NCBI RefSeq assembly: GCF_029407905.1
Contig: NW_026577902.1
Location: 1,612,001 to 1,676,000, forward strand
Origin: Bubalus kerabau
Taxonomy: Eukaryota > Chordata > Mammalia > Artiodactyla > Bovidae
DNA length: 64,000 nt
Direction: 5' to 3'
Each line of letters starts with the position of its first letter. Positions within the stretch are counted from its first letter, which is position 1. The position numbers were made by a program, and so were the translations under genes. The notes beneath the pieces were generated by a model. The model was given only the letters and a program-made list of their open reading frames with translations, did no database searches and was not told the origin of the DNA. Below are positions 1-11,300 of this stretch, one piece after another.

Positions 1-1450
1 GACCAGCTCCCCCTCGCCATGCGCATGGAGACCTGACTTGCCTGGCGCCGCACGAGAGGCTCCCTGAGGTCCTCATCGTGCCTCGTGAGAAAACCCCCAT
101 GGGCGCAGCAGCCTGAGGAAACCCATGAGACGTGAGATGAGGGCCTTCTTTCTTGCCTGGCCTGGAGAGCAATCCCGAGTCCTCTCTCCAAACTGAAGAG
201 GAGGCTCGACACCCTTGAGTCCACTCAGTGGGCTCCAAGAGATCCGTGTCGCGACTTGAGAGGAAAGCGGAGTCTTTGCTTCCCCTCCAGGCGAGTCCTG
301 ACCCCCTGGGGGAGTCTGGAATGGAAACCCGTGATCCCTGTCTTCCCTTGAGAGGAATATTAGGTCCTGGACACACGCCTCGATGAGGTCTCTTTGGCCC
401 TGTATTGACTCGAGCAGAACCCCCAGCTTTCCATCGCAACTCGAATTGAAGATTGGGCTTCCCAGGGCCAACCCAAGAGGAAGCCTGAAATTCCTGTCGT
501 TTTTGAGAATCCCAATGCAACTCGAGAAAAACGACGTGGTTCCAACGTCTTCACAGGATGAGGCCCTTGCCCGCTACAGCGTCTCCAGGGAAGTCCCATG
601 TTCCGTCCTGAAGTGGGAAATGGTACTTGGCTCCCTTGATGCGACCCCTAAAGTTAGCTGAAACGCCGGGTTCCCTCGAGTGGAACACCGAGGGTCCCGG
701 CACCACTTCATCTGAGCCCCATCTCCCCTCCTGATCGCGACAGGAGAATCGATTCCCCTACTTTGTGTGGAAGGTGTTCCCGGCCTTCCTGCCGCACCTC
801 AGGATGATGCTGGTCTCACGAGGAAATTCGAGATGAGCCACGTGGGTGGTGCCACATGCCGAATGACCCCGATTTCCCGGTCCGCTCTTGAAATGAACCC
901 GATGCCCGGACACCTCTTTGAAGGAAACCCTGTGGGGGAAGGCACCAAACGAAGGGGCACTGACACCCCCATGCATCTTCTGGAAACACCCGCAGGTTCC
1001 ACACACAGCTTGTCAAGGGCCCTGAGACGCCCTGAACGACTCAAGGGGCAAGCAGAGTTCCGTTACTCAGACAAGACGAGGCCTGTCTCTCCTGTCCCAA
1101 CCTTGCAGGGACACTGTGGTCGGAGTCAGAAATGGAGAGGAAGCCTGAGGTTCCTGCCTCCAATCGAGATGAGGCCCTCTTTCATTTCGTCAAACCTAGT
1201 GGAGTCCCGAGAGGCCCCTCCAACTCCTCAGTATCCCTCACCTCTCAGAGGCACCTGGGAAGTTCCCTAAGGTCCCCTGTAGAGGTCGATGGAAACGAGT
1301 GTTTCCCGCCCCAACCCAAGAAAGACCTTGAGAGTCCTTCTTAAATGCCTCTTGAGGCCCTAGTCCCTCCCATGACTCGAGAGCAATGACGCGATCTGCC
1401 TGGCCACACGCATGGAGTCAGGCTTCTCTGGCGCCGCACGAGAGGCTCCC
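1..1450. repeat. Satellite I-like array, type A block (left edge)
   Basis: One partial to full unit of the ~1.4 kb tandem satellite, with an anchor motif (gaggcccttgcc) near 561. Type A is recognised by 'gtcctcatcgtgcctcgtgag', 'gcgccgcacgagagg' and 'gagccacgtgggtggtgcc' near 836. Type B has 'gagctccccgtcgtacctc', 'gcgccacacgagagg' and 'gtagcctcgtgggtgg' at the same places. The block continues beyond the left edge of the window. An 11 bp stretch present at the matching place in the 52 kb copy is missing near 130. The change to type B falls around 1440-1460. The identification as bovine 1.715 satellite rests on unit length and recognition of the sequence. No coding function is expected. Confidence 0.85.
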
Positions 1451-4400
1451 TGAACTCCCCATCATATCTCGTGAGAAACCCCACACTGGCGCCGCAGCTC
1501 GAGAAAACCCATGAGACGCCCCCGTCATCACGAGAGGAGGGCCATCTTTAACTGCATGGTATGCAGATCAAGCGTGAACCTTCTGTCCAAGCTACACAGG
1601 ACGCTTGACTCCCTTTAGGCCACTCATTGGGCTCCAAGAGTTACGCGTCCCGACTCGAGAGGATAGTGGAGTCCTTTGCTTCCTTCCACTCGAGACGAGG
1701 TGTGACCCACCGGGTGAGACTGGAATGCGACCCCGATATCCCTGTCGCCCCTGGAGAGGAACATTACGTCCTGGACCCAAGCCTAGATGAGGACTCTTTG
1801 CCCTGAAGTGACTCGAGAGCAACCCCCAGCTCTCTCTGACAAGTTGAATGGAAGATTGGACTTCCTGGGCCAACACAAGAGGAAGCCTGAATTCCCCGTT
1901 GTAACTCGAGAATCCCACCTCAACTCGAGAAAAACCACGTGTTTCCGTCGTCATCGCAATATGAGGCCCTTGCCCGCTACAGCATCTCCAGAGAATTCCC
2001 ACGTTCCATCTTGAAGTGCGAAACTGTACTTGGCACCCTTGATGCGACCTCAAAAGTGCCGTGACATACCGGTCTCACTCGAGGGGACCACCGAGGTTCC
2101 CAGCACCACTTCATCTGAGCCCCTTCTCCCCTTCTGATCGCGAGCGGTGGGTCGATTCCCCTGCTTTGTCTGCAAGGGGTTCCCGACCTTCCCGGCGCAC
2201 CTCAGGATGAGGCCGGTCTCCCGAGGAAATTCGAGACGTAGCCTCGTGGGTGGTACCACATGCTGAAAGACCCCAATTTTCCGGTACGCTCTTGAAAAGA
2301 ACCCGATGCCCGGAAACCTCTTTGAAGGCAACCCTGTGGATGAAGGCACAACACGAAGGGGCACTGACACCCCCGTGCATCGTCCAGAAAAACCCGCAGG
2401 TTCCACACTCAGCTCAACAAGTGGCCTGTCACTCCGTGAACAACTCGAAAGGCAAGGGGAAATCCATTCCTCAACAGAAGACGAGGCGTGACTCTCTTGT
2501 CCATACTCTGCAGGTACCCTGCGACCCGAGTCAGATATGGAGAGGACCCCTGAGGTTCCTGCCTCCATTCGAGATGAGGCCCTCTTCGATTGCACCAAAC
2601 CCAGTTGAGTAACGAAAGGCCCCTCCCAAATCCACAGTGTCCCTGACTTCTCAGAGGCACCCTTAGAAGTTGCCTGAGGTCACTGACACAAATCAAGGGA
2701 ACCCAGGGTTCCCTGCCGCAACCCGAGAAAGACCTCAAGAGTCCTTCTTCAATGTGTCTTGAGGCCCGATTCGCCTACTATGACTCGAGAGCAATCACGC
2801 ACTCCCCTTCACCACACGCACGGAGACCTGACGTCCCTAGCACCACACGAGAGGCTCTCTGAGCTCCCCGTTGTACCTCGTGAGAAATCTGATACTGGCG
2901 CCGCAGCTGGAGAAAACCCACGAGATGCCCCCGTCATCGCGAGATGAGGGCCTTTTTTCCTGCATGGCCAGGAAAACAATCCCGAGTCATCTCCAAACTC
3001 CATAGGAGGCTTCACTCCCTTTACGCCACGCAGTGGGCTCCAAGAGATACCCGTCGCGACTCGACAGGAGAGCGGAGTCCTTTTTTTCCCCTCAAGACGA
3101 GGTCTGACTCTCCGGGTGAGTCGAGAATGCAACCCTGAGATCCCTGTTGGCCCAGTAGTGGAACACTAGGTCCTGGACACAAGCGTAGATGAGGTCTATT
3201 TTGCCCTGCAGTGACTGGAGAGCAATCCCCAGTTCTAACTTGCAACTCGAATGGAATACTGGATTTTCCTGGCGCCATACAAGAGGCTCCCTGAGATCCC
3301 CGTGGTACTTCATGAGACACCCCACACTGGCGCCGCAGCTCGAGAAATCCCACGAGACGCCACCGTCATCTCGAGATGAGGGCCTTCTTTTCCTGCATGG
3401 CCTGGAGTCCAATCCCGAGTCCTCTCTCCAAACTCCACAGGAGGCTTGACTCCCTTTAGTACACACAGTGGGCTCCAAGAGATACCCATCGCGACTCGAG
3501 ACGAGAGCAGAATTCTTTGCTTACCCTCGAGGTGAGAACTGACTCCCCGGATGAGTCTGGAATGCAAACCCCAGATCCCTGTCGCCCCTGGAGAGCAACG
3601 TTAGATCCTAAACACAAGCCTAGATTAGGTCTCTTTTGCCCTGCAGTGACTCTAGCGCAATCCCCAGCTCCCCCTCGCAACCCCAATGGAAGGTAGGATT
3701 TCAAGGCCAACAAGAGGAAGCCTAAATTCCCGGTCATAACTCGAGAATCCCGCCGCAACTCGAGCAAAACCACGTGGTTCTCCCGTCATCGCAAGATGAG
3801 GCCCTTGCCCGCTACAGCGTTTCAAAAGATGTCCCAGGTTCCGTCTTGAAATGCGAAACGGTACTTGGCACCCTTGATGCGACCCCAAAAGTCCCCCAAT
3901 ACGCCGGTCTCACTCAAGGGGAACACCGAGGTTCCCGGCACCACTTCATTTAAGCCCCTTCTCCCCTCCTGATCGTGACCCGTGGGTCGATTCCCCTGCT
4001 TTGTCTGTAAGGGGGCCCGACCTTCCCTGCACAACTCAGGATGAGGCCGGTCTCATGGGGAAATTCGATACGTAGCTTTGTGGGTGGTGCCACTTGCTGA
4101 AAGACTCCAATTTCCTGGTCCGCTCTTGATAAGAATCCGATGCTCGGACACCTCTTGGAAAGCAGCCTTGAGTATGAAGGTACAACACGAAGGGCACTAA
4201 CACACCTGTGCATCATCCGGAAAAATGGGCAGGTTACACACACAGCTCGACAAGTGGCCTGTCACCTCGAGAACAACTCGAGAGGCAAAAGGAGTCCCAT
4301 CCTCCAGAAAAGACGAGGCCTGACTCTCCTGTACCAACATGCAGGGACCTTGCGATCTGAGTCAGAAATGGAGAGGAACACTGAGGTTCCTGCTTCAACT

Positions 4401-7400
4401 CGAGATGAGTCCCTCTTACATTCCACCAAATGCAGAGGAGTCTCGAGAGGCCCCTCCAAACTGCACAGTATCCCTGACTTCTCAGAGGCACTCTGAGAAG
4501 CTCCCTGAGGTCGCAGGCACAAGTCAAGGGAACCCTGGGTTTTATGCAGTGACCCGAGAAAGACCTCGAGAGTCCTTCTTCAACCCGTCTTGAGGCCCGA
4601 TTACCCTACCATGACTTGAGAGCAATGACGAGCTCCCCCTAGCCATCTCATGGGGACCTGACTTCCCTGGCGCCACACGAGAGGCTCCCTGAGCTCCCTC
4701 TCGTACCTCGTCAGAAACCCGGCACTAGCGCAGCAGTCTAGAAAACCCACGAGACGCCGCCATCATCGCGAGATGAGGGCCTTCTTTTCCTGCATGGCCT
4801 GGAGAGGAATCCCGAGTCCTCTATCCAAACAGCACAGGAGGCTTGACTCCCTTTAGGGCACACAGTGGGCTCCAAGAGATACCCATCGCGACTCAAAAGG
4901 ACAGCGGAGTTCTTTGCTTCCCCTCGAGACGAGGCCTGATTCCCCGGGTGAGTCTGGTATGCAACCCCAAGATCCCTGTCTCCCCTAGGGACGAGCATTA
5001 AGTCCTGGACACAAGCCTAGATGAGGTCTATTTTGCCCTGCAGTGACTCGAGAGCAATCCCCAGCTCTCCCTTTAAACTCGAATGGAAGATAGGACTTCC
5101 CTGGCCCAACACATGAGGAAGACTGTATTCCCCGTCGAAACTCGAGAATCCCGCCACAACTCGAGAAACGCCACGTGGTTCCCCCGTCATCCCAAGATGA
5201 GGCCCTTGCCCCCTACAGCGTCTCAAGAGAAGTCCCACGTTCCGTCTTGAAGTGCGAAACGGTATTGGCACCCTTGATGTGCCCTCAAAAGTTCCTCGAC
5301 ACACCAGTCTGACTCGAGGAGAACACCAAGGTTCCCGGCACCACTACATCTGGGCCCCTTCTCCCCTCCTGATCGCGACAGGAGGGTCGATTCCCCTGTT
5401 TTGTCTTGAAGGGGTTCCCACCTTTCCCGGTGCATCTCAGGATGAGGCCGGTCTCACGAGGATATTCGAGACATAGCCACGTGGATGGTGACACATGCCG
5501 AAAGACCCCGATTTCCCGGTCCGCTCTTGATAAGATCCTGATGCCCGGACACCTCTTTGAAGATAACCCTTTTGATGAAGGCACAACACTTAGGGGCACT
5601 GACACCCCTGGGTATCGTCCGGAGAAACCCGCAGGTACCACACACAGCTCGAGAAGTGACCTGTCACCACGTGAACAACTGGAGAGGCAAGCAGAGTTCC
5701 ATTCCTCCACACAAGACGAGGCCTGACTCTCCTGTTCGAACTCTGCAGCGAAACTGTGATCCGAGTCAGATCTGGCCCAGGGGAAGTCAGGAGAGGAAAC
5801 ATGAGTTTCCTGCCTCCACTCGAGATGAGGCCCTCTTCCATTGCACCGAACCCAGTGGAGTCCCGAGAGACCCCTCCCAACTGCACAGTATCCCTGACTT
5901 CTCAGAGTCACCCTTAGACCTTCCTGAGATCACCGGCACAAGTCGAGGGAACCAAGGGTTTCCTGCCCCAACCCGTAAAAGACCTCGAAAGTCCTTCTTC
6001 AACGCGTCTTGAGGTGCGATTCCCCTACCATGACTCGAGAGCAATGACGCGCTCCCCCTAGCCACGCGCATAGAAACCTGACTTCCCTGGCGCCACAGGA
6101 GAGGCTCCCTGAGCTCCCCATTATACCTCGTGAGCAACACCACACTGGAGCCGCAGCTCGAGAATACCCACGAGACGCCCCAGTCCTCACGAGATGAGGG
6201 CCTTCTTTTGCTGTATGGCCTGGAGAGCAATCCTGAGTCCTCTCTCCAAACTCCACAGGAGGCTTGACTCATTTTAGGCCACACAGTGAGCTCCAAGATA
6301 TACCCGTCGCGACTTGACAGGAGAGCGGTGTCCTTGGCTTCCCCTCGAGACGAGGCCTGACTCCCCGGGTTAGTCGAGAATGCAATGCTGAGATCGCTTT
6401 CGCCCCAGCAGAGGAACATTAGGTCCTGGACACAAGCCTAGATGAGGTCTATTTGGCCCTGCAGTGTCTCGAGAGCAATCCCCAGTTCTAACTCGCAATT
6501 CGAATGAAAACTGGACTTCCCTGGGCCAGTTGAAGAGGAAGCCTGAATTCCCGGTTGTAACTCGAGAATCCCGCCCCAACTCAAGAAAAACCACGTGGTT
6601 CCCCCGTCATCGAAAGATGAGGCCCTTGCCCGCTACAGCGTCTCAAGAGAAGTCCCACGTTCCGTATTGAAGAGCGAAAAGTTACTTGGAACCCTTGATG
6701 CGACCCCAAAAGTTCCCCGACATACCAGTCTCACTTGAGGAGAACACCGAGGTTCCCGGCACCACTTCATCTGAGACTCTTCTCCCCTCTTGATCGCGAC
6801 AGAAGGTTCGATTCCCCTGCTTTGTCTGGAAGGCGTTCCCGACCTTCCTGGTGCACATCAAGATGAGGCCAGTCTCACGACGAAATTCGAGACATAGCCT
6901 CGTGGGTGGTGCGGCATGCCAAAAGACCCCGATTCCCTGGTCCGCTCTTGATAAGAACCCGATGGCAGAACCCAACTCGAAGGCAATCCTGTGGAACAAG
7001 GCACAACACGAAGGGGCAGAGACACCACGGTGCATCGTCCAGAAAAACACGCAAGTTCCACATACAAATCGACAAGTGGCCTGTCACCCCATGAACAACG
7101 CGAGAGTCAAGTGGAGTTCCATTCCTCCACACAAGACGAGGCCTGACTCTCCTGTCCCAACTCTGCAGGGACTCTGGGATCCGAGTCAGATCCAGCGCAT
7201 TCGAAGCCAGGAGAGGAACCCTGTGGTTCCTGCCTCAACTTGTCATGAGGCCCTCTTCCATTGCACCAAACCCAGTGGAGTTCCGAGAGGCCCCTCCCAA
7301 CTCCACAGTGACCCTGACTTCTCAGAGGCACGCTGAGAAGCTTCCTGAGGTCACTGGCACAAGTCGATGGAACCCAGGGTTTCCTGCTGCAACCCAAGAA

Positions 7401-8300
7401 AGACCTCGAGAGTCCTTCTTTAACACGTCTTCAGGCCCAATTCCCCTACCATGACTCGAGAACAATGACGGGCTCCCTCTCACCACGTGCATAGAGACCT
7501 GACTGTCCTGGCACCACATGAGAGGCTCACTGAGCTCCCAGTGTTACTTCGTGAGAAACCCCACACTAGCGCCACAGCTCGAGAAAACCTACGAGACGCC
7601 CCAGTCATCGGGAGATGAGGGCCTTCATTTCCTGCATTGCCTGGAGAGCAATCCCGTGTCCTCCCTCCAAACACCAGAGGAGGTTTGACTCCCTTTAAGC
7701 CACTCAGTGGGCTCCAAGACATACCCGTCCGACTCGAGAGGAGAGCAGAGTCCTTTGCTTCCCCTCGAGACGAGGCCTGACTCCAGGGTGAGTCTGGAAT
7801 GCAACCCCGAGATTCCTGTCGCCCCTTGACATGAACATTAGGTCCTGCACACAAGCCTTGGTGGGGTCTCTTTTGCCTTCAGTGACTAGAGCGCACCTCC
7901 AGCTCTTCCTCGAATCTCGAATGGAAGATAAGACTTTTGTGGGCCAACACAAGAGGAAGCATGAATTCCCTGTGGTAACTCAAATATCCCACCGCAACTA
8001 GAGAAAAACCAAGTGGTTCCCCAGTCATTCCAAGATGAGGCCCTTGCCCGCTGGAGTACCCCAAGAGAAGTCCCACGTTCCAATTTGAAGAGCGAAACGG
8101 TACTTGGAACGCGTTATGCGACCCCAAAAGTTACCCGACATACCTGTCTCACTTAAGGGAAACACCGAGGTTCCCAGCAGCACTTCATCTGAGCCACTTC
8201 TCCCCTCCTGATCGCCACAGGAGGGTCGATTCCTCTGCTTTGTCTGGAAGGGTTTCATGACCTTCGCGGCACACCTCAGGATGAGGCCGGTTTCATGAGG
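1451..8300. repeat. Satellite I-like array, type B block
   Basis: Tandem satellite units with anchors near 1963, 3799, 5201, 6621 and 8039. The spacings are 1836, 1402, 1420 and 1418. The 1836 bp unit holds a 434 bp internal duplication, annotated separately. The two units of about 1418-1420 bp carry a ~16-18 bp insertion near 5770 and 7190, between 'gagtcaga' and 'gagaggaa'. Most units carry the palindrome CCACGTGG just before the anchor. The change to type A markers falls near 8300 ('agccacgtgggtggtgcc', then 'caaggggcctg'). Confidence 0.85.
2851..3716. repeat. 434 bp internal tandem duplication within a satellite unit
   Basis: The stretch starting 'gaggctctctgag' at 2851 starts again as 'gaggctccctgag' at 3283. 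Both copies run through the same landmarks ('ctccaaactcca', 'ggcttgactcc' or its variant, 'gtcctggacacaag' or its variant). The spacing here is 432 bp, with a 2 bp deletion ('gtcatctcc') in the first copy. In the paralogous region at 55017/55451 the spacing is 434 bp. Since 434 = 14 x 31, this fits unequal exchange between 31 bp subrepeats. It lengthens this unit from ~1402 to 1836 bp. Confidence 0.85.
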
Positions 8301-11300
8301 AAATTCGAGACTAGCCACGTGGGTGGTGCCAAATGCTAAACGACCCCGATTTCCCAGTCCGCTCTTCATAAGAACACGATGCCCGGACACCTCTTCGAAG
8401 GCAACCCTGTGGATGAAGACACAAAACGAAGGGTCACTGACACCCCCATGCATCGTCTGGAAAAACCTGCAGATTCCACACACAGTTTGACAAGGGGCCT
8501 GAAACCCCATGAACAACTCGAGAGGCAAGCGGAGTTCCATTCCTCAGAAAAGACATAGCCTGACTCTCCTGTCCCAACTCTGCAGGGACACTACGATCAG
8601 AGTCAGAATTGGAGAGGAAGCCTGAGGTTCCTGCCTCCACTCGAGATGAGGCCCTCTTCCATTGCGACAAACCCAGTGGAGTCCCGAGAGGCCCCGCCAA
8701 ATCCACAGCGTCCCTCACCTCTCAGAAGCACCCTGGGAAGTTTCCTCAGGTCCCCGGCAGAAGTCGGGGGAAACGAGGGTTTCCCGCTGCAACCCGAGAA
8801 AGACATCGAGAGTCCTTCTTCAACGCGTCTTGAGTCCCTAGTCCCCTCCCATGACTCGAGAACAATGAAGCGCTCCTTCTCGCCATGTGCATGGAGACAT
8901 GACTTCCCTGGAACCGCACGAGAGGCTCCCTGAGATCCTCGTCGTGCCTCGGGAGAAAACCCCCACGGGTGCCGCAGCTCGAGGAAACCCCTGAGATGGC
9001 CCCTCCTCGCGAGGTGAGGGCCTTCTTTTCCTGCTTGGCCTGGAGAGTAATCACGAGTCCTCTCTCAAAAGTGAAGAGCAGGCTGGACTTCCGTGAGGCC
9101 ACTCAGGGGGCACCAAGATATCCGCGTCGCGACTCGGGAGGAGAGCGGAGTCCTTTGCTTCCCCTCGAGGCGAGGCCTGACTCCCCGGGGGAGCATGGGA
9201 TTCAACTCCGAGATCCTTGTCTTCCCTGGAGAGGAGCATTAGGTCCTGGACACAGGCCTAGATGAGGTCTCTTTGGCCCTGCAGTGACTCGAGCGCAACC
9301 CCCAGCTTTCGCTCGCCACTAGAATAGAAGATTGGGCTACCCAGGGCCGACACAAGAGGAAGCCTGTAATCTCCCGTCGTAACACGAGAATCCCGCCGCA
9401 ACTCGAGAAAAACCACGTGGTTCCTACCTCTTCGCAAGATGATGCCCTTGCCCGTGAAGGCGTCTCAAGGGAAGTCCCCTGTTCCGCCCTGAAGTGCGAA
9501 ACGGGACCTGACAGCCTTCATGTGACCCCAAAAGTTCCCCGACACGCCTGGTTCCCTCGAGGGGAACACCGAGGGTCCCGGCACCGCTTCATCTGAGCCC
9601 CTTCTCCCCTCCTGAGCGCGACAGGAGAGTCGATTCCCCTGCGTGGTCTGGAAGGGGTTCCTGGCCTTCCTGGCGCACCTCAGGAGGAGGCCGGTCTCAC
9701 GAGGACGTTTGAAATGAGCCACGTGGGTGGTGCCACACGCCGAACGACCCCGATTCCACGGTCCGCTCTTGAGAAGAACCCGATGACGTACCCCTCTTAG
9801 AAGGCAACCCTGTGGGTGAAGGCACAGACCTAAGCGGCATTGACATCACCGTGCATCGTCCGGAAAGACCCGCGGGTTCCACACACAGCTCGACGAGGGG
9901 CCTGTGGCCCCCTGAACAAGTCGAGAGGCAAGCGGGGTTCACTTCCTCAGACAAGACGAGGCCTGACTTTCCTGTCCCAACTGTGCAGGGACCCTGCAGT
10001 CGGAGTCCAAAACGGAGAGGAATCCTGAGGTTCTTGCCTCCCAACCAGATGAGGACCTCTTCCGTTGCGCCAGACCCAGCGGAGACCCGAGGGGCCCCGC
10101 CACCTCCACAGGATCACTCGCCTCTCAGAGGCACCCTGGGAAGTTCCCTAAGTCCCCGGCAGAAGGCGAGGGAAACGAGGGTTTCCCGCCGCCCCCCGAG
10201 AAAGACCTCGAGAGTCCTTCTTCAACGCGTCTCCAGGCCCTAGTCCCCTCCCGTGACTCGAGAGCCAGGACGCGCTCCCCCTCGCCATGCGCATGGAGAC
10301 CTGACTTTCCTGGCGCCGCACGGGAGGCTCCCTGAGATCCTCGTCGTGCCTCGGGAGAAAACCCCCACGGGCGCCGCAGCTCGAGGAAACCCCTGAGACG
10401 CCCCCGTCCTCGCGAGCTGAGGGCCTTCTTTTCCTGCATGGCCTGGAGAGCAATCCCGGGTCCTCTCTCCAAACGGAAGAGGAGGCTGGACTCCCTTGAG
10501 GCCGCTCAGGGGGCTCCAAGAGACCCGCGTCGCGACTCGAGAGGAGAGCGGAGTCCTTGGCTTCCCCTCGAGACGAGGCCTGACTCCCCAGGGGAGCCTG
10601 GAATGCAACCCCAAAATCCCTGCCTTCCCTGGAGAGGAATATTAGGTCCCGGACACACGCCTAGGTGAGGACTCTTCGGCCCTGCGGTGACTCGAGCGCA
10701 ACCCCCAGCTTTCCCTCGCAACCCGAGGGGAAGATTGGGCTTCCCAGGGCCAACCCAAGGGGAAGGCTGAGATCCCCGTCGTAACTTGAGAATCCCGCCG
10801 CAACTCGAGAAAAACCACGTGGTTCCCACCTCTTGGCAAGATGAGGCCCTTGCCCGCGACGTCGTCTCAAGGGAAGTCCCCTGTTCGGACCTGAAGGGCG
10901 AAACGGTCCCTGACAGCCTTCCTGCGACCCCCAAAAGTCCCCCGACACACCGGGGTCCCCCGAGGGGAACACCGAGGGTCCCGGCACCGCTTCCTCTGAG
11001 CACCTTCTCCCCTCCTGATCGCGACAGGAGAGGCGATTCCCCTGCGTGGTCTGGAAGGGGTTCCCGGCCTTCCCGGCACACCTCAGGATGAGGCCGGTCT
11101 CACGAGGAAATTCGAGACGAGCCACGTGGGTGGTGCCACATGCCGAACGCCCCCGATTCCCCGGTCCGCCCTTGAGAAGGACCCGAGGCCCGGACCCCTC
11201 TTCGAAGGCAACCCTGTGGGTGATGGCACAACACGAAGGGGCACTGCCACCCTCGTGCATCGTCCGCAAAGACCCGCGGGTTCCACACACAGCTCGACGA

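Larger units (their letters stand above)
1..8590 (+). repeat. Left copy of a ~8.6 kb duplicated satellite segment
   Basis: Positions 1-~8590 are collinear with 52158-~60753. They share the A-to-B switch, the 434 bp internal duplication, the inserted variants at 5770/57940 and 7190/59360, and a long list of private variants such as 'cttgagtatgaaggtac' at 4168. In one sampled stretch (4140-4320 against ~56308-56488) I counted about 9 differences in 180 bases, about 95% identity. Neighbouring units differ much more from each other. Similarity drops at about 8590/60753, where the two sequences enter different type A units. The true left end lies outside the window. Confidence 0.85.

Noticed and set aside
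8396..8412. TTCG-containing words such as 'cttcgaaggcaaccctg' as CENP-B boxes
   Set aside because: The words I checked do not fit the NTTCGNNNNANNCGGGN core. A systematic scan of both strands would be needed to exclude boxes elsewhere.
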